Assembly (NCBI GenBank): GCA_963841815.1
Contig: CAWJEE010000009.1
Coordinates: forward strand, 186,001-250,000
Source: JAOUJD01 sp963841815
GTDB taxonomy: Bacteria > Pseudomonadota > Gammaproteobacteria > Burkholderiales > Burkholderiaceae_F
DNA length: 64,000 bases
Reading direction: 5' to 3'
Positions 18,237 through 28,077 of this stretch are shown here, one piece after another (the stretch's first letter is position 1; every line of letters begins with the position of its first letter). The position numbers and the translations under genes are program-made. The notes under the pieces were generated by a model that was not told where the DNA came from, did not search any database, and saw only the letters and a list, made by a program, of their open reading frames with translations.

Positions 18237-21200
18237 TGTCTCCGAAGACGCCGGACGAACCGCCGGTTCCCGAGCCTGTCGCTTCACCTCTCGAAGCGTT
18301 GGCGCCGCCAGACGACCCAGCCCCATCGTCCGCCGATTCTCCTGCCGCGGTCGCGAATTCGGAAGCCGTCGCTTCGGCGTCACGCGACGAACGGGACGCC
18401 GACGAAGTCGAACTGCACACGCCTGCCGTGAGTCCGGCCGACGTCTTTCGCTGGCCAGAGCTCGAACCGAGTTCGTTGCCGCCCGCGAGCCAGCGGACGC
18501 TGGCGGCTGCCGCGCAGTACCAATCGAGGGTTCGCCACCACGCGTTCCTCGTGCTCCCGATCATTGACTGGGACTTCCGGTTTCAGCGGCCGCAACAGAT
18601 CGCGCGTGAACTCGCTGCAGCGGGTCACCCGGTCTTCTACCTGCGCATGTCCTTCTCGAGGGTCGCCAAGCGCAGGGAACTGCACCCCGGGGTCATCGAA
18701 CTGGCGCTCCCCGGGCCGACGAAGCTGGATCCTTATCGGGACTCGCTCGACGCCGCGCTCGCGCGGCAATTGGCCAGGGTCATCGCCCTCGAACTCCGTC
18801 GCGACGCCATCGGCTGTGCCGTGTCGCTGGTGCAGCTCCCGTTCTGGAGACCGCTCGCGCTCGCCCTCCGCGACTTGCTGCGGATGCCGGTCATATACGA
18901 CTGCATGGACGAGCACGCCGGCTTCTCCACCAACGGAGCGGCCATGCTCGCGGAGGAGAACGCGCTGGTCGCCGTGGCCGATGTCGTCGTTGCGTCGTCG
19001 AGCCGACTGCAGTCCCGGCTTTCCAGGCAGAAGGATGGCGTTGTCCTGATCCGCAATGCCGCCGACGTCAATCACTTCGCCGGCGTCCCGCCGCCCGCTC
19101 GCGAACCGGGCAGCCCACTGAACGTCGGCTACTACGGAGCCATCGCAGACTGGTTCGACAGCGAACTGGTCGCCGACGTCGCCCGCTCGAGGCCCGACTG
19201 GAACTTCACGCTCGTCGGCAACACGGAAACGGCGCACCTTGCGCCGTTGGCGGGTCTCCCCAACGTGCACCTGGTCGGCGAGCAACCGTACGCCTCGCTC
19301 CCCGACTGGCTTGCGAAGTGGGATGTTTGCGTCATCCCGTTCAGGATCACGCCGCTGACCTCAGCGACCGATCCTGTAAAGGTCTACGAGATGCTGGCCG
19401 CGGGCCGGCCCGTCGTGGCAACGCCAATGGACGAACTGGCGGCAACTTGCGGACCGCCACCTTGTGCGGGTTGCGGCGACCGCCGACGACATGGTTGCGC
19501 AGCTCGAGGCCGCATGCGCCGAGGACGACGACACGCAGCGCTCGGAACGACGCCGGTTTGCCGCGGAAAACAGCTGGTCGCATCGCCGCGAGGCGCTGGT
19601 GCGGGCCAGTCGGCTGCCGTTCCCGCTGGCGTCGGTCGTGGTGGTCACGTACAACAACCTCGAGTTGAATCGGCTGTGCATCGACAGCGTCCTCAACGAC
19701 AACGACTATCCGAACTTCGAAGTGGTGGTCGTGGACAACGCCTCGACCGACGGCACGCCGGACTTCCTGCGCGAGCGTCGCCGGGCGGGACACGCGAGTG
19801 CGCCTGGTCCTGAACGCTGAAAACCGCGGGTTCGCCGGCGGCAATAACGACGGGGTCGCCGCGTCCCGCGGGGAGTACCTGTGCCTGCTCAACAACGATA
19901 CGGTGGTCACGGGTTCGTGGTTATCGGCGCTCGTCCGGCACTTGCAGGACGACGCGAGGCTGGGCATCGTGGGGCCGGTGACCAATGCGATCGCGAACGA
20001 AGCGCGCATCGAAGTCGGCTACGAGTACGTGGCCGACATGCCGGCCTGGGCTGACAGCTACTGCAGCATGCATCGGGGCGAACTGGCCGACGTGCCCATG
20101 CTCGCTTTCTTCTGCGTCGCGATGAGGCGCGTCGTGTGGGACGACGTGGGACCGCTCGACGAGGGGTTCCGCATGGGAATGTTCGAGGACGACGACTGGA
20201 ATCGACGCGCGCGCGAAAAGGGATACCGGGTCACTCTCGCCCGTGACAGCTTCGTGCATCACTGGCACAACGCGTCGCTCAACCGGCTTTCCACGCCGGC
20301 TTATCGGCGCATCTACTTCGAGAATCGACGCTACTACCGCCTCAAGTGGGGCGAGGTTCCAACGCCTGATGAAGCGACTGCGGCTGTCCTGCAGGAGATC
20401 ATCGCCAGCGCCCGCCGGGGCAATGGCGCGGTCTTCTTCCCGGCCTCGGTCGGCGCTGCCCTCTGCGCAGCGCGATCGCATGGAGCAGCTGCGACAGCAG
20501 TTCGATCGGCTCGGCATCGCGCAGATCGTCGAGTCCCCGGCCGTTGCGGACGCGCCGGCGTCCCGCTGCTTCCGCTTCTCGGGCGAGCGGGAGTGGCTGG
20601 CGGACGTGCCGGGGCTTTTCCTGCTGACCGATTCTTCCAACTTCGACGCGCGAGACGTCTTGCCGCCCGATGTCCCGTGCGTGTTCGATTGGGTCGAGCA
20701 CTGCGAGCACTTCGAGGGCGACCCCGACCGGCTGCAGTGGCTGCAATGGCGCGGAGTGAAGGAAGCCGATGTCTTGTCGACCCCGGACTGGGACCTGCGC
20801 CAGGTAGCGATCCAGCAGCGCGAGTCGGTGCTGTACCTGCCGGACGGTCGGATGGACTTCGATGCGCCGCCGCCGGCCCCCGCTCGACGATCCGGACTGG
20901 ACGTCGATCAGGTCGAGCCCCGCTCCCGTCGCCGCGTTCTGCGGACCGCTGGTCACGAGCCGTCGATTTCGCGCTGATCGCCGCGCTCGCGGACCTGCGG
21001 CCAGACTGGCAGTTCGTGCTGGTCGGACCCGACATCGACGGCGCGGTGTGGCACGCGGACCTCGATCGGCGCTTCAACGTCCGGTGGCTCGATCGCGACC
21101 GCCCCGAGCAGTACGCCTGGCACGTCGATGTCGCACTCCTGCCGTGGCGCGGCGAAGAACGACTGCCGGCCATCGATGTGCTCGACCTGATGCACGCGGG

Positions 21201-21426
21201 CGTTCCGGTCGTCGCTTGCCCGCACGGACAACTCGATGACGTGCAAGGTGTACGTCGCGCAGCCGATGCGGCCGGCTTCAGCGCGGCGCTCGCCGAACTT
21301 CGGCCGCAGCTTGGCACCCCGGAACTGGCTGATTCACTGCGCTCGGCAGCGGCCGGGTACGACTGGCGGGTCGTCGCCAGTCGAATGCTCGAGGCGGTGG
21401 CCCCGAAGCCGGTCCAGCGGGCGTGA
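18236..21426 (+). CDS. Three-domain glycosyltransferase (GT-B, GT2, GT-B), frameshifted
   Basis: One gene spread over several frames. A Pro/Ala-rich N terminus (about 95 residues) precedes a GT-B domain (LPIIDWDFRFQRPQQIAREL, VIYDCMDEHAGF, GYYGAIADWFDSELV, VIPFRITPL, DPVKVYEMLAAGRPVVATP). The frame breaks near 19445; then SVVVVTYNNLELNRLCIDSV, VVVDNASTDGTPDFL begin a GT2 domain. It breaks near 19795 and continues LNAENRGFAGGNNDG, LLNNDTVVT, EDDDWNRRA. After a break near 20430 comes a third, GT-B-like domain (CFRFSGEREWLADVPG, FDWVEHCEHF, and after another break LVGPDIDGAVW, LMHAGVPVVACP). Repaired, the protein is about 1063 residues. Single-polypeptide three-enzyme proteins can build a repeat unit alone; specificity is unknown. 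Confidence 0.78.
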
Positions 21427-22767
21427 CTATCCGGACTGCGACCGCGACTGCTCGAGCGCCAGCCGCGTCGCTTCGAGATACGCGTAGCCGAAACGGGCAT
21501 CGGGCTCGAGGTAGGCGCCCTCGCCCCACTCGTTCCAGGCGTTGATGAAGACGAAAGAGTCGTCGAGTTCGCCGGCCGCTGTCTTCCGCCGCGTTTCCTT
21601 GAGGACTTCGTCCATCCATCGACGATACAGGTCCGGCGTCGAGCCGTGGAAGATCATGCCCATGTGGTCCCGCCGCGGCGTGTTGTCCCACATCGGCATC
21701 ACGGCACGATGCGAGCTTGCGGCCGGAGGTCAGGCGGAACTTCTCGTTGCGCACGATATCCGCGTAGTCGAACACCAGTCCGCCGAAGTCGGAGCGCATG
21801 AAGTCGAGCTCGGCGCGTGATTTCCGTGCAATGGCGGAACAGCGTTCCCGGGTGGAACTCGCTCTGCGCGTCGAAGCCGTGCGCGAGCAGGTCGGTCTCC
21901 CTGTTCCACGTGTGCTCCATCACGCCGATCAGGTACGGCTCGCCCACGCCCGCCTTCACGCACGCCTCCCGCCAGGCATCGAGCGTGGCGCGGCAATCCG
22001 GCACGAACGAGGGGCGGTAAACGACCAGCACTGGCCTCCCGCGCACACGAACGTAGCGCGGATCGCGCATGTATCCGATCGCCGCCTCGATGAACGCGCG
22101 GTAGCTTTCGGCCGTGTCGCTCTGCGGTATCAGGACCTCGCCGCAGGTTCCGTCGAAGCGGCGCGTCCACGACTCGTTGGCCCAGCACAGGAAGAACGGG
22201 TAGTCGATGCGACGCGCGGCGACGAAGGCATCGAGCGGTCGATCCAGGAGCCGGTGGCCGTCGAACCAGTAGTAGTAGAAGCAGAACGAGTGCACGCCGT
22301 GGCCCCGTGCCAGTTCGACCTGGCGCTCGATGTTCTCGATCAGGCGCAGGTCGTAGTAGCCAAGTTCGCCAGGCAGGCGCGGCTGGTAGTGGCCGACGAA
22401 CTGCGGGACCGCGCGCGCGACGTTGTTCCATTCGGTCACGCCGCGACCCCACCAGCGATCGTTCTCCGGCGTCGGATGGAACTGCGGCAGGTAGTAGGCA
22501 ACGATCTTCGGGTCGTCCGCGAGCGCGTCGAACCTGTCTTCGCGCAGTGGCGACGAAGTCGTTGCCGCTCTTCCCGGGGATGGCCAGGATCTGTGCACTG
22601 TAGTCACGCAGCAGCGCAATCTCGCGCTGGTCGTCCGCCACGACTGTTTGATTCGTCCGCCCGCGCATCAGCCGACGAAGGTAGGACGCAATGCGCTCCT
22701 TCAGCGACTGCGACAGCGGCAGGCGCCAGTAGGCGACTCGCAGGAGCTGATACACGCGCGAGCTCAT
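21427..22767 (-). CDS. WbsX family / GH99-like protein, frameshifted
   Basis: The Glyco_tran_WbsX family, with a GH99-like barrel, is found in O-antigen and capsule loci; its exact reaction is poorly defined. The start MSSRVYQLLRVAYWRLPLS at 22767 leads, after a frame change near 22560, into IVAYYLPQFHPTPENDRWWG, VTEWNNVARAVPQF, GELGYYDLR, FCFYYYWFDGHRLLDRPL and CWANESWTRRFDG, all diagnostic. After breaks near 21810 and 21715 it ends with MPMWDNTPRRDH and FINAWNEWGEGAYLEPD, the conserved WNEW(G/A)EG motif. Total 1341 bases, about 446 residues, in-frame overall. Its ATG overlaps the stop of the upstream minus-strand glycosyltransferase. Confidence 0.86.
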
Positions 22768-24069
22768 TGCAGCACTCCAACGGCACGGTACACGGCGCGT
22801 GCCTTTTCGATCCAGGCGTTGGACTCGGCCTCGTCGCGCAGCGTCTCGAGGTAGTCAGGGTCACGGCGCAGGTCGAGCGCCCGTCTCAGCTGTTTCACGA
22901 ATTCATCCGGCGTGTCGGCGATCAGGCAGGAGCGGTACTTGCGGCATTCCGGCAGGCTGGTGGTGACTACCGGCTTGCCCGCGGCCATGTACTCGAAGAT
23001 CTTCACGGGCGAGACGGACTCCGTGATCTCGTTGCGAGCGAACGGCAGGATCGCCACGTCGTAGAAATGCGCGTAGCGGGGCAGTTCCGCGTACGGCTTC
23101 GGGCCGAGGAAATGAACCCGAGGCAGATCGAGGATGCCGCGCGTGCGCAGCTCGCGGTCGTGTTCGTACCCGATCAGGACCAGTTCGAATTCGTCAGTGC
23201 GCGCGGCCGCTTCGAATCAATGCCGGGTCGATCCAGCGCGCAATCGCGCCGTGGTAGGCAACGATCGGGCGTCCCGTGGCGACGATGGGTTCGAGGTCGG
23301 CGGGCGCGGCACCAGCGCCGACGCGCCAGACCTCCGTGTCGACGCCGTTCGTGCTCAGCAGGCAGTTGCCGGAGCGGGCGCGGCTCACCTCGGCAAACAG
23401 CTTGTCGGCGGTGGCGATGACGAACACCCGCGGGTCGACCAGCAGCCGGCGGTGGCGCTCGAACACGAAGTCCGGAATCGTGCCGGTGATGTGCTCGGTG
23501 AGCTCGTCGATGTACTCGTAGACGATCATCATGCCGCGGCCGATCAGGTCCTCGACCTCCGCCGGCGTCGTGGCGAGATCGATCGACTGCAGGCGCAGGA
23601 CCTTCGGTACGGCTGCCGCAGTCACTGCATCGATCACGGCCGCGCGCACGCGCGCGTCCATCGCGTCGAAAATCAGCAGGCCGGGCTCGACTTCTTCGTA
23701 GACGAGGATGTCGCGGTCCACCAGCGGGTGGGCGCCGTACAACGCCAGGCCACCCAGCCGCACCGCCTGCACCGACATGTGCTGGAAGCGCTGGAACAGC
23801 GGCGTATGCCAGCCCATCGGCACGTGGAAGAGGTCGATGAAGCGCGGCGCGTGCTGAATTCGGGCCTGCAGCGTGCGCAATCGCCGCTCATACGTTGCCT
23901 GGTGCCAGCGGACCCGGATGCGCCGCCCGACGGCCTGGCCGACCCGCTGCACCGCGAGCGGAATGGCCCTCAGCAGACCATGGCGCCTGACGCCGGCGAC
24001 GAACCGGTCAGCGAGTGGACGCCATCTCGAATGCAGCGCCGACGGCACCCACACAGTGTCGCGCCTCAC
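22764..24069 (-). CDS. GT-B glycosyltransferase, one frameshift
   Basis: About 435 residues after repair. The N-terminal piece (start ATG at 24069) has basic residues, FIDLFHVPMGWHTPLFQRF and an unusual ADKLFAEVS / LLSTNGVDTEVW acceptor-domain motif, then PIVAYHGAIARWIDPALI. Near 23210 one base is wrong; the other frame continues DFELVLIGYEHDRELR, VHFLGPKPYAELPRYAHFYD and then VAILPFARNEITESVSPVKI with FEYMAAGKPVVTT. That last stretch (P-x-K-x-x-E-Y-x-A-x-G-K-P-V) is the GT4 donor-binding segment. Its stop overlaps the WbsX ATG (ATGA at 22764-22767), so the pair forms one minus-strand operon. The acceptor is unknown. Confidence 0.82.
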
Positions 24070-24467
24070 TGCCCGAGACGCCGACGCAGGGCGGCGCCGG
24101 TCGTGACAGACGAAGCCCGGCGCGCAGGCCGTTGCGCCGTCACAGGATCACTTTTCGGGAAGGATTCGCGTGCCGCCATTGCGCCAAGGCTCTTCGGGGT
24201 CGGAGATCGGGTCTCAGATTCCACAGACATGGCCCCGTGCTCCGAGGTCCGACGGGAGCGCGCAGCGCCGCGCCAGATCGACCTGATCGAATTCAGCGAA
24301 AGCCGGCGGCATTGTAGCGAGTTCGGCGTCAGTCCCTCGCCGACACGGCACGCGCCCCGCTTAGAATCGCGGCTTTGGCTTGCAGTGGTGTTACCCAGGT
24401 TGCAGGGGCGTCGCATCGAGCCCGACGATGGCCTCCCACCCTTGATCCCACGCCACACCAACCTCGA
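24070..24467. other. Divergent intergenic region
   Basis: 398 bases between the minus-strand glycosyltransferase and a plus-strand GT-C gene. No gene was supported: the open frames on both strands have no domain and continue into antisense shadows. A TAGAAT -10-like hexamer stands at 24362-24367 on the plus strand, about 100 bases before the GT-C start; a matching -35 is not clear. Promoters for both directions must lie here. Confidence 0.3.
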
Positions 24468-25904
24468 ATGACGGGCCTGTTGCAGTGGCGTGCTTGGACC
24501 CTGCTGCGCACCGCGGTGCTGGCGTGCGCCCTCGTCTACTTTGGCAACGTCGTTGCCCAGACGTACGCGTATCAGATTGAGCACTACGGCCATTCCCAGA
24601 TCGCACTGGCGTTGCTGATCTTGATCCTGGTGCTGGCAAGTCGGCCCACCGCTGGAGCGCGTTCGATCGCGTCGGCGGCATTCCTGGTCTATCTGGCGTG
24701 GGCCTTCGGATCGGCGACCGTTCCGGTGTCCGACTTCCTCGTCAACTACTGGGAGAAGGCCGCGGCGTTCGCCGCCGAGCGCAGCATCCGCAACTGGAGC
24801 TACTCGCTCAGCCCACCGACGATCGCCTACTACGGCGCGTTCATCGCGATGCTGGGCAAGAGCCATGTCGCGACGTATGTCGCAAGCGCACTGGCCTGGG
24901 CGCTGTCGGCCGGACTGCTGGTCAAGGCACTGACCAATTTCGGCGTCGAGCCAAGGACGGCGGCCCTGGCAGGGCTGATGTACGCGCTGGCACCGTCCAC
25001 GGTGGCTTACTCGTCGGTGGTCAGCCCGGAAGCCGTCTTCAACCTCTGCCTGCTGGCGGCGACTCATGCCATGTCGTTGGCCTACCGGCAGCGCGACAAC
25101 CCGTTGCCCTACCTCGCCCTGGCTTCCGTGTTCTTCGCCTTCCTGTATCTCACACGGCCGGTCGGACTGTTCTTCATCCTCGGCGCGGCGCTGTTCGCCG
25201 TGCTCTTGCCCCAGCCAGGTACGCGCCGGCCAGGCCAGCAGCGTTCGCGCCTTCTGCTGGCGCTCATCGGTCCTTTCGCCGTCATCGTCCTGCTCAACGC
25301 CGGAGTCGGCTATCAGGCCACGGGCGAGTTCCGTCTCAACCAGCACGGCGGCGGCGCGGCCAACCTCTTGAACGGGACGAACCTGGCGACCAAGGGCACC
25401 TACAGCCAGGACGACATGGAACTTGCAGGGTTTCAGGGTCCCAACGCCGTTCCGTTGAAGGAGGCATCCGCCAATGCGACTCGCATTGCGCTGGCGCGCA
25501 TCGGCAGTGACCCGGTCGGCTTTCTCATCTTCTCCATGACCGACAAGGTATCGAGCATGTGGGGCAGCGACACCCAAGGCCTTTACTGGAGCCTGAAAGC
25601 CTCGCCGCAGCTGGGAAGCATGCGGGGCAGCGGCCAGTACGAGGCGATGGCGCGGCTGACCGACGCGTTCTACCTGCTGAGCATGCTGTCGTTTGTCGCG
25701 GCATTGGCGTTTGCCGTGTTCCGCAAGGTGCCGGCGATGTTCCTCATGCCCTGGCTGCTGCCCCTGCTGGCAATGGCGGCACTGCACGTGATCATCGAGA
25801 CGCAGGGGCGTTATCACATCCCGTTCATGCCGTTCGTCTACAGCGCGGCGGCCCTGATGATCGGCGGCCTTTCGGCGCGAATGAGCCGCAGCGGCTATCG
25901 GTAG
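24468..25904 (+). CDS. Polytopic GT-C-type glycosyltransferase
   Basis: 478 residues with about 10-12 hydrophobic spans and a large loop around residues 290-370, the topology of lipid-linked-sugar (GT-C, PMT/ArnT-like) transferases that work on the periplasmic side. PVSDFLVNYWEKAAAFA in the first loop contains the Asp expected near the membrane in this fold. The ATG at 24468 is preferred; a longer frame adds 31 hydrophilic residues that would precede the first membrane span. It is followed by a methyltransferase and a GtrA/GtrB pair, a common set for adding a lipid-phosphate-linked sugar to a surface glycan. No Wzy or ligase signature was recognised, so polymerase is less likely. Confidence 0.75.
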   Translation: MTGLLQWRAWTLLRTAVLACALVYFGNVVAQTYAYQIEHYGHSQIALALLILILVLASRPTAGARSIASAAFLVYLAWAFGSATVPVSDFLVNYWEKAAAFAAERSIRNWSYSLSPPTIAYYGAFIAMLGKSHVATYVASALAWALSAGLLVKALTNFGVEPRTAALAGLMYALAPSTVAYSSVVSPEAVFNLCLLAATHAMSLAYRQRDNPLPYLALASVFFAFLYLTRPVGLFFILGAALFAVLLPQPGTRRPGQQRSRLLLALIGPFAVIVLLNAGVGYQATGEFRLNQHGGGAANLLNGTNLATKGTYSQDDMELAGFQGPNAVPLKEASANATRIALARIGSDPVGFLIFSMTDKVSSMWGSDTQGLYWSLKASPQLGSMRGSGQYEAMARLTDAFYLLSMLSFVAALAFAVFRKVPAMFLMPWLLPLLAMAALHVIIETQGRYHIPFMPFVYSAAALMIGGLSARMSRSGYR

Positions 25905-25976
25905 CATGGGGCCGCGCACTCGCCTGGCCACTCGGGTCACCGTTGCGAACGTGCCTTGAAACCACGGAACGGCAAG

Positions 25977-26683
25977 ATGGACAAAGCCGAGTTTGACAAG
26001 TTCGCGGACGAGTACCGGGCGCTTCATGCCCGGAACATCCGCCTTTCCGGCGAAGGACCGGAGTACTTCGCGGAGTACAAGGTGCGCGATGTCGCGCGCC
26101 ATCTGGGAGCGATGCGCAGCACGGTGGCCCGGATCCTGGACTTCGGCGCGGGCGTGGGCACGTCGGTGCCGTGGTTCCGACGCTATTTTCCGCAGGCATC
26201 GTTGACCTGTGTCGACGTCTCCGAACGCAGCCTCGCGGTCGGCGCATCCCGGTTTCCGGGACAGGCGCAGTTCGTCCCGTTCGACGGACGCACTCTCCCG
26301 CTAGCCGACGGGCAGATCGACCTCGCGTTCGCTGCGTGCGTGTTTCATCACATCGATCCCGAGCGAGCACGTCGGGTTGTTCCGCGAACTGCGCCGCGTC
26401 CTGGCCCCCAACGGCGTGCTCGCCGTGTTCGAACACAACCCACTGAATCCGCTGACGGTGTCCGCCGTCAACAAGCTGCCCGTTCGACGAAAACGCGAAG
26501 CTCATCATGCCGTGGACACTCCGCGACCGGCTGCGCGAGGCCGGTTTTGCGTCGGCAAAGGTGCAGTTCTGCGTGTTCTTTCCCGGGCCGCTGCGCGCCT
26601 TGCGCGCCACCGAGCCGCTGCTTCACTGGTGCCCAGCCGGAGCGCAGTACGCAGTCTTTGCCCGGGGCGGCGCACGTGCTTGA
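25977..26683 (+). CDS. SAM-dependent methyltransferase, frameshifted
   Basis: A class I methyltransferase of about 235 residues. MDKAEFDKFADEYRALHARN starts at the ATG at 25977; ILDFGAGVGTSVPWF is motif I, LTCVDVSERSLAV the acidic strand, and FAACVFHHID the motif near the active site. The frame changes near 26375 (LFRELRRVLAPNGVLAVFEH) and near 26485 (MPWTLRDRLREAGFASAKVQ, FFPGPLRALRA), and ends at the TGA at 26681-26683. The MDKxEFDxFADEY start and FEHNPxNPxT motif match methyltransferases usually found beside GtrA and GT2 genes. Its end overlaps the gtrA start by eight bases. Confidence 0.83.
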
Positions 26684-27090
26684 TGCCACGGCAGTCCGCT
26701 ACGTCGTGGTCGGTCTCGCCAACACGCTGATCGGGCTGTTCGTGATCTACATCGGCATGTTCGCATTCGGCCTCGGCAACGTGAGCGCCAACGCCGTCGG
26801 CTACACGGTCGGAATCCTTTCCAGCTTCGCGCTGAACAAGCGATGGACGTTCTCGCACACAGGCAAGGCTCTGCCTGCGTTCGTTCGGTTTCTCGTCATC
26901 GTCCTGCTCGCCTATGCGGCGAATCTCGCAACGGTGCTGTTCGCCGCGGACGTGCTGGGGTGGAATCGATACGTCGCCCAGGGCCTCGGTGTCGTGCCCT
27001 ATGTGGTGGTCGGTTACGTCGGCAGCCGGCTGTTCGCCTTCCGCTCGCCGGCCCGCCAGTCGCGGCACTGGACCGCCTTCCTTGATCTGA
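26676..27090 (+). CDS. GtrA-like membrane protein, likely with one indel
   Basis: A small four-span inner-membrane protein of the GtrA/DPMS1 family, thought to flip undecaprenyl-phosphate-linked sugar. RYVVVGLANTLIGLFVIYIG, then GYTVGILSSFALNKRWTF (the conserved S-F-x-x-N-K-x-x-T-F motif), FVRFLVIVLLAYAANL and VVPYVVVGYVGSRLFAFR are clear. The likely start is a GTG at 26676, overlapping the upstream stop. As read, the frame has no stop and runs on into the next gene. One base shift would end it at a TGA at 27088-27090, directly before an AGGAG site. I take that as the true end (about 138 residues). Confidence 0.82.
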
Positions 27091-27101
27091 AGGAGCCCGC
27101 C

Positions 27102-28037
27102 GTGCTTGAGTTGACCATCGTCATCCCCTGTTACAACGAACAGGAGGTGCTGCCCGAGACGGTCCACCGCCTCGGTGCTGTGCTCGGCGGTCTGGTCGTC
27201 CGGGCAAAGTCGCCGACACCAGCCACGTCTGTCTCGTGGACGACGGCAGCCGAGGACCAGACCTGGGCACTCATCGAGCAGTACGCTCGCGAGCAGACAT
27301 TCGTCCGCGGCATCAAGCTGTCGCGCAATCGCGGGCACCAGAGTGCCCTTCTGGCCGGCCTGATGACGGCCACTGGAAGCGTCGTGATCAGCATCGATGC
27401 GGACCTGCAGGACGACCTGGCCGCGATCGAGACCATGCTCGACGCGCACCAGGCCGGCGCCGAGATCGTCTTCGGCGTCCGCAAGCTGCGAGACGCCGAC
27501 ACCTTCCTCAAGCGCTTCACGGCCGAAGGCTACTATCGGCTGCTGAGGTTGCTGGGTGTCGACGTGGTGTTCAACCACGCCGACTACCGGTTGATGAGCC
27601 GGCGGGCGATCGACGCCCTGCGCGAGTACGAGGAGGTGAACCTGTTCCTGCGCGGCATCATCCCGCAACTCGGCTTCCGGACTGCGACGGTCTACTACGA
27701 CCGCAGCGAGCGGTTTGCGGGCGAGTCGAAGTACCCGCTGCGCAAGATGCTCTCCCTCGCATGGAACGGCGTCACCTCATTCTCGGCTGCGCCGCTGCGC
27801 CTGATCACGGGGCTAGGGGTGCTGATCTCGCTCGGCAGCTTCGCTGTGACCCTGTGGGCGCTGTTCGTGCGGTTCGTCTCCGACATGGCGGTGCCCGGCT
27901 GGACCTCGACCGTGGTGCCGATCTACTTCCTGGGCGGCATCCAGCTGCTTGCCATCGGCGTGATCGGCGAATACCTCGCGAAGATCTACATGGAGACGAA
28001 ACGCCGCCCGCGATTCATCATAGAAAAGACCGTTTGA
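27102..28037 (+). CDS. GtrB-like polyprenyl-phosphate glycosyltransferase
   Basis: GT2 enzyme of the GtrB/DPM1 type that moves a sugar onto undecaprenyl phosphate. The start is a GTG at 27102 with AGGAG at 27091-27095, a well-spaced ribosome-binding site. LTIVIPCYNEQEVLPETV opens the GT-A domain. Between about 27205 and 27255 two compensating indels hide the VCLVDDGSR motif, which is present in the shifted frame; the frame then returns with DQTWALIEQY, LSRNRGHQSALLAGL, SIDADLQDDL (DxD) and ERFAGESKYPLRKM. Two C-terminal membrane spans follow, ending VIGEYLAKIYMETKRRPRF. 311 residues, normal for GtrB. The sugar is not predictable. Confidence 0.9.
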   Translation: MLELTIVIPCYNEQEVLPETVHRLGAVLGGLVVRAKSPTPATSVSWTTAAEDQTWALIEQYAREQTFVRGIKLSRNRGHQSALLAGLMTATGSVVISIDADLQDDLAAIETMLDAHQAGAEIVFGVRKLRDADTFLKRFTAEGYYRLLRLLGVDVVFNHADYRLMSRRAIDALREYEEVNLFLRGIIPQLGFRTATVYYDRSERFAGESKYPLRKMLSLAWNGVTSFSAAPLRLITGLGVLISLGSFAVTLWALFVRFVSDMAVPGWTSTVVPIYFLGGIQLLAIGVIGEYLAKIYMETKRRPRFIIEKTV

Positions 28038-28077
28038 CACCCGGTGCGCCTCGCTGGACGCGAGCCCGGGCCTGGTC

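Noticed and set aside
24070..24467. A gene remnant in the divergent gap
   Set aside because: I looked for glycosyltransferase or transposase motifs in all frames and saw none, and no terminal inverted repeats mark a mobile element.
24066..26102. A 678-codon minus-strand frame
   Set aside because: It lies opposite the GT-C membrane protein and the methyltransferase start; its translation is polar, repetitive in Arg/Gln/Glu and without motifs, a reflection of hydrophobic codons on the other strand.
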